A stretch of 64,000 nt of DNA from Sistotremastrum niveocremeum HHB9708. Lineage: Eukaryota; Basidiomycota; Agaricomycetes; Sistotremastrales; Sistotremastraceae. Location of the stretch: positions 1,054,001 to 1,118,000 of the forward strand of contig KV419394.1 of assembly GCA_001630475.1 (NCBI GenBank), in the 5' to 3' direction. The notes under the pieces are model-generated. The model was not told where the DNA came from and made no database searches. It worked only from the letters and a program-made list of their open reading frames with translations. Of the stretch, positions 58,473 through 64,000 are shown piece after piece (position 1 is the stretch's first letter; each line of letters begins with the position of its first letter). The position numbers and the translations under genes are program-made.

Positions 58473-58513
58473 GAAGATGATCGAAGCTGCGCTCTACCCT
58501 ATCTTCTTCAACA
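58473..58513. promoter_or_regulatory. 41-bp divergent promoter, TFB3 / BET4
   Basis: The start codons of TFB3 (minus) and BET4 (plus) are separated by 41 bp. The gap is pyrimidine-rich on the plus strand near its right end (CTCTACCCTATCTTCTTC). No TATA box is seen. Confidence 0.6.
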
Positions 58514-59757
58514 ATGGTAAGCAACGTCTTCAAGAAGATGCTAGAACGACAATTGATGGGCTAGGCGTAGCATAACGTCAAGCGGACTCGTGTGTCTCCT
58601 GAAGCCTTGGAAGCTAAACGACTGAAGGAACTGTCGAAGGTGAAGGAGTATCTGGCTCTGAATGACGACCTGCTCGCTCGGGTGCGTCGATCAGCCCGGA
58701 GTCTGGCTCATACACTCATTCAATATAGAAACGATCTAAAACATACAGAAAGGAAGACTTTGAGGCTACGACTCGTATTCTGAGCATAAATCCAGAGTTC
58801 TACACCGCATGGAATTATAGACGGGAGATCTTTCTCAATGGCCTATTTCCAGCGAGCACCCCTGCACAAATCGACGAATTCTTGTCTTCTGATCTTGATA
58901 TGACAATGGCTCAGCTACAACGACATCCGAAGGTTTATTGGATCTGGAACCATCGGAGATGGTGTCTGGAGCATGTACCCGAAGGCCCGGGCGAGGATGG
59001 GGATAGCAGGGAGGGCTGGAGACGAGACAACTGGAATAAAGAGATGTTCGTCGCAGAGAAGATGCTGGATCGTGATCCTCGAAATTGTAGGTCCAACCAG
59101 GTATGAAACGCATATGAACGGTGTCCTGATGTCCCGCAGTCCACGCTTGGAATTACAGACGATATATTGTGGCCTCGTGGCCATCAATCCGAACAAAAGA
59201 CGACGAGCTGAAGTACACCAAGAAGAAGATCCAGAGCAATTTCTCCAACTTCAGTGCATGGCATCAGCGGTCGAAAGTTCTCGGTGCCATGTGGGAAGTT
59301 ACGCCGGCGACTCGCACGGAGCAAGACGAAGGCATGTCTTCACATCACACTTACTCGCGCTTCTGGCTGATAATTCTCGAAGAGTTTGAGTTTGTGAAAT
59401 CGGCATTATGGACAGATCCTGGCGATCAGAGTGCATGGATATATCACAGGTGGCTGATCGGAGAAGGAGACGACCTCGTCGTCCTTCAACGGGAAATTGA
59501 TGTTATCGAGGAGCTTTTGGTGGAAGAGCCAGACAGCAAATGTGAGTTACACTGCAGACGTCGTCTACTTGTGCTAAGCTTTCATAGGGTGCCTCGATTC
59601 GTTGGTTCATTTCCAGCGACTCCTGTTGCAGCACAAGGACGAGTCATCGGTCGATGTTTCTTCGATTCAGCAGCGTTGCGCCTTTGCTTTGACCAAGCTT
59701 GAGGCCATTGATCCCAAGAGAAATCAGCGGTACCAAGACATAAAATTGCAGCTGTAG
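58514..59757 (+). CDS. BET4: Rab geranylgeranyltransferase alpha subunit
   Basis: With the beta subunit it prenylates Rab GTPases. Exon 1 is just the ATG (58514-58516), followed at once by GTAAGC. After the intron (58517-58570) the frame gives HNVKRTRVSPEALEAKR, matching the usual M-H-x-V/I-K-R start of fungal Bet4. Five prenyltransferase-alpha repeats are visible: FYTAWNYRREIF, VYWIWNHRRWCL, FHAWNYRRYIVA (across an intron near 59094-59140), FSAWHQRSKVLG and QSAWIYHRWLIG. The end reads KLEAIDPKRNQRYQDIKLQL at TAG 59755-59757. All repeats keep the Trp and Arg/His pattern. The length, about 335 residues, fits yeast Bet4. Confidence 0.93.
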
Positions 59758-59995
59758 TTACATGCGAGACATGTGTACCTAGAGACGCGTTGTTTGTGCT
59801 TGTGTACGTGTTCGTCTTTGGCTCCAGTCACCATCCTTTGTCCCCACACTCGTTCCTTTCGAAGACAGGCCACCATCATTCATTTATATCCCAACTAGTT
59901 CCTATCTACGGGTCTACGTCTGTATAATTGTACTCCACCAACTTTTGCTTGGACCCACCCGACACTTTTGCTTGTTCGTTCGCCAACTCAAAGAA

Positions 59996-61392
59996 ATGGC
60001 AGCTTTGCAACTGGTATCTTTATTATTCCAGGAAGATCCCACCTCGACAACTGCGTCGGAATCTGTATCATCCACAATGACTGTATCACCTACTCCCCAT
60101 GAATCTTCTACGAAGCCTCATCATGACAAACGTCCCTCGTCCCACACTCCTTCGCATACGGTATTATTTCCTACTATGTGTGAGTATGCTTGATGCAGCT
60201 ACTGACCAAGATGACTCAGACTTCACGCCATTCATCCCATCCGACCTCGAAAGCGTCTACCATGCATCCCTCCAGTCATTCGTCTAAAACTGCCCATCAC
60301 GTCACCAGTAAAGCGACCACGAGCCATATCCTCACCTTACACGAAGCATCCTCTGCCCCCTTTGCCTCGGCTTTCACTGTCACCGATTTGCCACTCCTGT
60401 CCACTCCGATTTCATCGAGTTTAGGATCACCTTCCTCATCTACTTCCACAGTTTTGTTGGTTTCGTCTTCAGGCAGTAGCCATGAAGCATTACCCACGAG
60501 TACCTCGACGGGATCCAGCTCTGATAACGCCCATTCACACAAGCCAAGTTGGCCCACTGGTCAAATAATTGGTGTCTCGGTCATCATCATATTGGTGACA
60601 GCCATAGCAGCGTTCCTCTTGTGGCTCTTCTGCAGGCGGAACCCTCAGGCTGAAGATATCGAATCCCCTACTATGGCGGTCACTCATGAGCAACTCGCCG
60701 AGATGCGCCAACGGAACCTCTCGTCGTACCCTTCCGAACAGCAAATATATGCTAATAGTCCATCGAGTGAGCAATCAGGGTCCAACATGTCTTTGGCATC
60801 TTTCCTCTCCTTCATTCATTTCCGACCCGCGACGACGAAGGAAAAGTTAGCCCGAAATGTGGAACACGCCGGTGATGAGAAAACTCTTCCCGATGTCACC
60901 TTGTCTCCGTTCATTCACCCAAACCGAGCAATCGAAAACACCACCCATGTCAAGGCAGTCCGGAGAGTTTCTGAGATGTTACAAAGCTCCGCCGCGTCCT
61001 CGACGATCAGAGCAGAGGAGTCGCATAGGGTCGAGACACAATCTGAACAAGCCTTCTCTGACGGCCTTCCCGCTGCAACCTCGTCGCCTCCTCGTGGTGC
61101 CGTACGTTTCATGGACGGTGGACCGATTAGTCCCTCTCTGCATTCCCAGGCAACTACCTACACACCGAACGTCCGCGCCTCTGGCGAGTTCGTGAGGAGT
61201 CGAGATGCTAAGATGGTTCTGAGGATCACGCCGTCGCCAACCATACCGCAGACTAGTGAACCCTCATTCGCAGCCTATCGGTTGACTATGGCAAGTTCGG
61301 AGGGATCTGCGCTGCCGTCCATTCAAAGCAGTCCTATGTCTGGTTTCGAGCCTATCCCAGAATCCGAGTTGTTCTACCGGTCGAGGCGATGA
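59996..61392 (+). CDS. Ser/Thr-rich single-pass membrane protein
   Basis: The start MAALQLVSLLFQEDPTSTTA has only a weak hydrophobic head, so a signal peptide is uncertain. About 150 residues are then extremely rich in Ser, Thr and His (SSHSSKTAHHVTSKATTSH), a likely O-glycosylated ectodomain. One membrane helix follows at about 60566-60628 (IIGVSVIIILVTAIAAFLLWLF) with a basic stop-transfer (CRRN). A cytoplasmic tail of about 250 residues, Ser-rich, ends ESELFYRSRR at TGA 61390-61392. One intron starts at 60161 after HT. Two in-frame acceptors are possible, before LLTKMTQ and before TSRHSS. The layout resembles Wsc/Mid2-like wall sensors and the first gene of this window, but there is no Cys-rich WSC domain. 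Confidence 0.75.
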
Positions 61393-61574
61393 TGGGCTGT
61401 TGATGACCTTTTACATATTTATTTTCCGGATCAAGTTTCGCTTTGGCCGTCCTTTCATTTTCGTATTGTAACTTCCTCACTGACCCGCTCAAATCGTTTT
61501 GTTCATGACTTGTCATTATTCGGTGTATTATTCACAATGTATAAGAAGTTCCAAGATGTACATGTGCTCACAAC

Positions 61575-62431
61575 TCAGCCACTCACTGGCTGTGGGCGAT
61601 CGACCTCGATGCCGTATAAGTCTTCTAATTCAAGCAGAGTTTCTCCCAGATGAGGTTGGGAGGTCCAATCATTAATTGCATTCCTGGAGTCTTCGAAGGA
61701 AACCGAATGGGGTCTTAACGTCTCAACGTCATGCTCATGAGAGAATAAAGAGCGGGAATAGAGACGTGTGAGGTTGGCCAAATGTTGATCTGTCCAATTT
61801 AAATGAGGGACATAGCTGACTGACTGAAAGATGCACAGACAAAAGTGATGCAGCGACCATGTCGTCCAAAGGGGTTCCTCCTGTACCCACTGCCACCCTT
61901 TAACTTTTTGAGCTTCAAACATCAGCGTCTCGAGACTGTCCACGACATGGTTCATCTTGTAAAATTGCTTCTTCTGGCTTTCGAGCGTCGGTTGGCACAG
62001 TCGATGTCAAGATGTAGGATGACTTGCAAGTTTGGCCAGGATAGCATCTAACTCTGATATTTTCTCGTCCATAATTGCCAGTTTCGGGCCGACGAGTCGT
62101 GTGCGAGGTTGAGTTCCGGCAGGAAGGGTACCTAGCTCATTGCTGTTGGGGGAATCAATTTAAACGATTCAGGTATGGAGTGAAGTGAGCCTCACTCGAG
62201 CTCCGTCCTAGTATCAATCAGCGTCTTCGCTGCCCTCAGACCGTCATGAAGAATGAGATCGTCCCATGTTCTCGCTGCTGTCCGAAATTCGTATAGAAGA
62301 GATCGCGCTTTACGATGATAGGTTGACTCTGTTACTCGTGATGGAGACGAAGGTGATGGAACGAACTGAGCTTGCTTCGAGCGGGGAGGAGGTGTGGATG
62401 GACCACCAAACGATGCAAGTCTTTTGCTCAT
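61575..62431 (-). CDS. Conserved protein of unknown function
   Basis: I do not recognise this family with confidence. The start MSKRLASFGGPSTPPPRSKQ opens a Ser/Pro-rich basic head. A helical part follows: KARSLLYEFRTAARTWDDLI, GLRAAKTLIDTRTELE, an intron (about 62144-62196), NELGTLPAGTQPRTRLVGPK, LAIMDEKISELDAILAKL. After a further intron comes MNHVVDSLETLMFEAQKVKG, then WQWVQEEPLWTTWSLHHF. An internal segment with ETLRPHSVSFEDSRNAINDW ends in ELEDLYGIEVDRPQPVSG at the stop, 61575-61577. Heptad-like spacing suggests coiled coils. The blocks look conserved rather than random, so this is a real gene. Its start codon is 37 bp from that of the WD40 gene. Confidence 0.65.
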
Positions 62432-62468
62432 CGAAAGCCGGAAATTTCCGTTCAACCTTCGACCTCAA
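62432..62468. promoter_or_regulatory. 37-bp divergent promoter, unknown protein / WD40 gene
   Basis: This is the shortest divergent gap in the window. Start codons are at 62429-62431 (minus) and 62469-62471 (plus). Upstream of the minus-strand ATG the frame stays open for some codons without another ATG. No TATA box is seen. Confidence 0.5.
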
Positions 62469-63962
62469 ATGCAATCAGTCGATCCATCTAATTTCTTCAG
62501 AACAGAGGCTGATCTAGCTTTATCTGCTGTGAGTTGTCACTGAGGTTCTGGTTGTCAAACATTGACGTTGTCGCAAGTGAAGTCGCGGAAGGAAAAGGCA
62601 GAAAGAAACAAAGAGCTTGGATCTCCCATAGATCTGCCAGGAAAACCATTATCGATTGAAATCAGAGGCAACGATTTATGGACTGCTGAGAGTGGAGCTG
62701 CCATACGCAGAACAAACTTGGAGGTGAAGTTGATGGCTTTATCGGCAACTGAGGCTCATCTTTTCTTAGACGGGGAAAACCTTGCAGGTCTACCATGGCC
62801 ACAAAGGACCTGTGACATCAATCGCACTCTTGCCGTCGAGTCCTAATTTCTTCTCCGGATCTTGGGACGGGGTATGTCCTCTTTCGTCACGATCTCGCCC
62901 ACTTGAATTCAAGGAGCAGTACAGACAATCAAAACGTGGTCATCAGAACCGAAAGCATTGAAGGCGTCAACATCTGCTCACTCAGATTTTGTCAAGTGCC
63001 TGAAAGCCATACCCTCGTTAGGGATCCTCGTCTCCGGTGGCTCGGATAAAGTCATTCGTTTTTGGTACGACACAATGAGAGTCCATTGAATGCATGCATA
63101 ACGTCGTATACAGGGACATATCCAATCTTGATTCTCCACTTGTCCAGATAGGAACCCTCTCCGAACATACACGCCCAGTCGAATGTCTCGCCTTTGATCC
63201 GGGTTCTACGACGGCATCATCCTGTACTCTCTTCACGGCGGATACCATGGGAGTCGTGAAGATCTGGACGCTGGATGTCAATATTACGGAAGGTCGCTGT
63301 CGCCCGACGCTGGTGAACCAGTTTATGGATCATCGGACAGGAATAAATGACATGTGGTATGGTTTGGGAACGTTATGGACAGGTTCGTCTTGGCTGCTTT
63401 ATGTCGCTACGTTGATCCAGAGCTTGATTTAGGGTCGACCGATTGCACCGTGATTATGAGGCAGTACCCTACTGCTAGTAATGGCGCCAATCAATTCAGA
63501 GCAATCACTCTTCCTCATACTGTGAAGTCTATTCTTCCTTTGTCTTTAACGCCATTGAATGAGCCACTCGTTGTTGTGGGATCTGCCGACACGATTGTGT
63601 CCTTTGACATATCATCTCCAGAAGATCCAGAACAACTCAGAGAATTGGACGTACACGCTCATGACGTGGTGGGATTGGGATTCTGGGTGAAGAAAGTCGA
63701 GTCCAAAACTGGGGCGGTTGCGCTAGAACCATGGATTATCAGTGCCAGTCTCGATGGCACTGTCCGTCGATGGCCTTTCAAAGGTACGTATTCACTATAC
63801 ACTCGGAGGATACTAAGGTCTGAACGGGTTTCAGAATTGATAACACCAGCACCGGCTGCCCCTCTTCCTCCAAAAGAGAAGTCGAATGGAAAACCATCCA
63901 GTGGATTGACTGAGGAGGAGGAAAGAGAGCTGAACGAATTGTTGTCTTCCGATGAAGAATGA
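62469..63962 (+). CDS. WD40-repeat protein
   Basis: The start MQSVDPSNFFRTEADLALSA is followed by an intron and KSRKEKAERNKELGSPIDLP. WD40 blades follow: LSIEIRGNDLWTAESGAAIR, VYHGHKGPVTSIALLPSSPN with FFSGSWDG, AHSDFVKCLKAIPSLG with LVSGGSDKVIRFWD, EHTRPVECLAFDPGS with LFTADTMGVVKIWTLD, LGTLWTASTDCTVIMRQ across an intron, VVVGSADTIVSFDISS, and AHDVVGLGFWVKK with WIISASLDGTVRRWPFK. That is about seven blades, a full propeller. The C terminus is Lys/Pro-rich, then acidic (TEEEERELNELLSSDEE), ending at TGA 63960-63962. It is a scaffold type of protein; the exact partner or complex cannot be named. Confidence 0.83.
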
Positions 63963-64000
63963 TCATATATTTTACCTAGTCTATCGCATATATTCTGCTC

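Overview
The window is a gene-dense stretch of nuclear DNA from a filamentous basidiomycete, most likely a mushroom-forming Agaricomycete. The signs are about 30 protein genes in 64 kb on both strands, many introns of roughly 45-60 bp with GT..AG ends, intergenic gaps often under 200 bp, a PriA-family cysteine-rich secreted protein, a GH79 glycosidase, and serine/threonine-rich single-pass membrane proteins of basidiomycete type. No tRNA, rRNA, CRISPR or viral element was seen. One clear transposon remnant is present: a 5'-truncated LINE with a target-site duplication.

Layout. 1-5.8 kb: the 3' part of a membrane protein gene, the SRP receptor alpha subunit and glyoxalase II. 5.86-6.42 kb: LINE fragment. 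6.5-19 kb: the Hrq1 helicase, a SCYL2-like pseudokinase, proteasome subunit alpha-4, and a UbiA prenyltransferase (probably Coq2). 19-33.6 kb: a large Arf-GEF (Gea/GBF1), then four genes on the minus strand (cytochrome b561-type protein, GT90 glycosyltransferase, arrestin-like protein, Syf1 splicing factor). 34.3-41.3 kb: an EDC4-like decapping scaffold, Sft2 and Nop16. 42-50.7 kb: the PriA-like protein, the Brix protein Ssf1, cytochrome c heme lyase, the PKA catalytic subunit, a C78 peptidase of the ZUP1 type and a LigB-type dioxygenase. 51-64 kb: a secreted GH79 glycosidase, an Hsp20-like protein, 3-hydroxyisobutyrate dehydrogenase, an SDR-like protein, the TFIIH subunit Tfb3, Rab geranylgeranyltransferase alpha, a serine-rich membrane protein, a conserved protein of unknown function and a WD40 protein.

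Most genes are housekeeping genes of secretion (SRP101, GEA, SFT2, BET4), RNA and ribosome work (SYF1, EDC4, NOP16, SSF1), mitochondria (COQ2, CYC3, HIBADH) and signalling (PKA). They form no biosynthetic or defence cluster, and I found no convincing new multi-gene system. The more unusual observations concern gene architecture: three divergent gene pairs whose start codons lie only 37-53 bp apart within 8.3 kb, a same-strand pair separated by 20 bp, micro-exons of 6 and 12 nt, an exon holding only a start codon, and paired E-boxes in the promoter shared by the dioxygenase and the GH79 gene.

Exon joins were read by eye from splice signals and reading frame; none is backed by transcript data.
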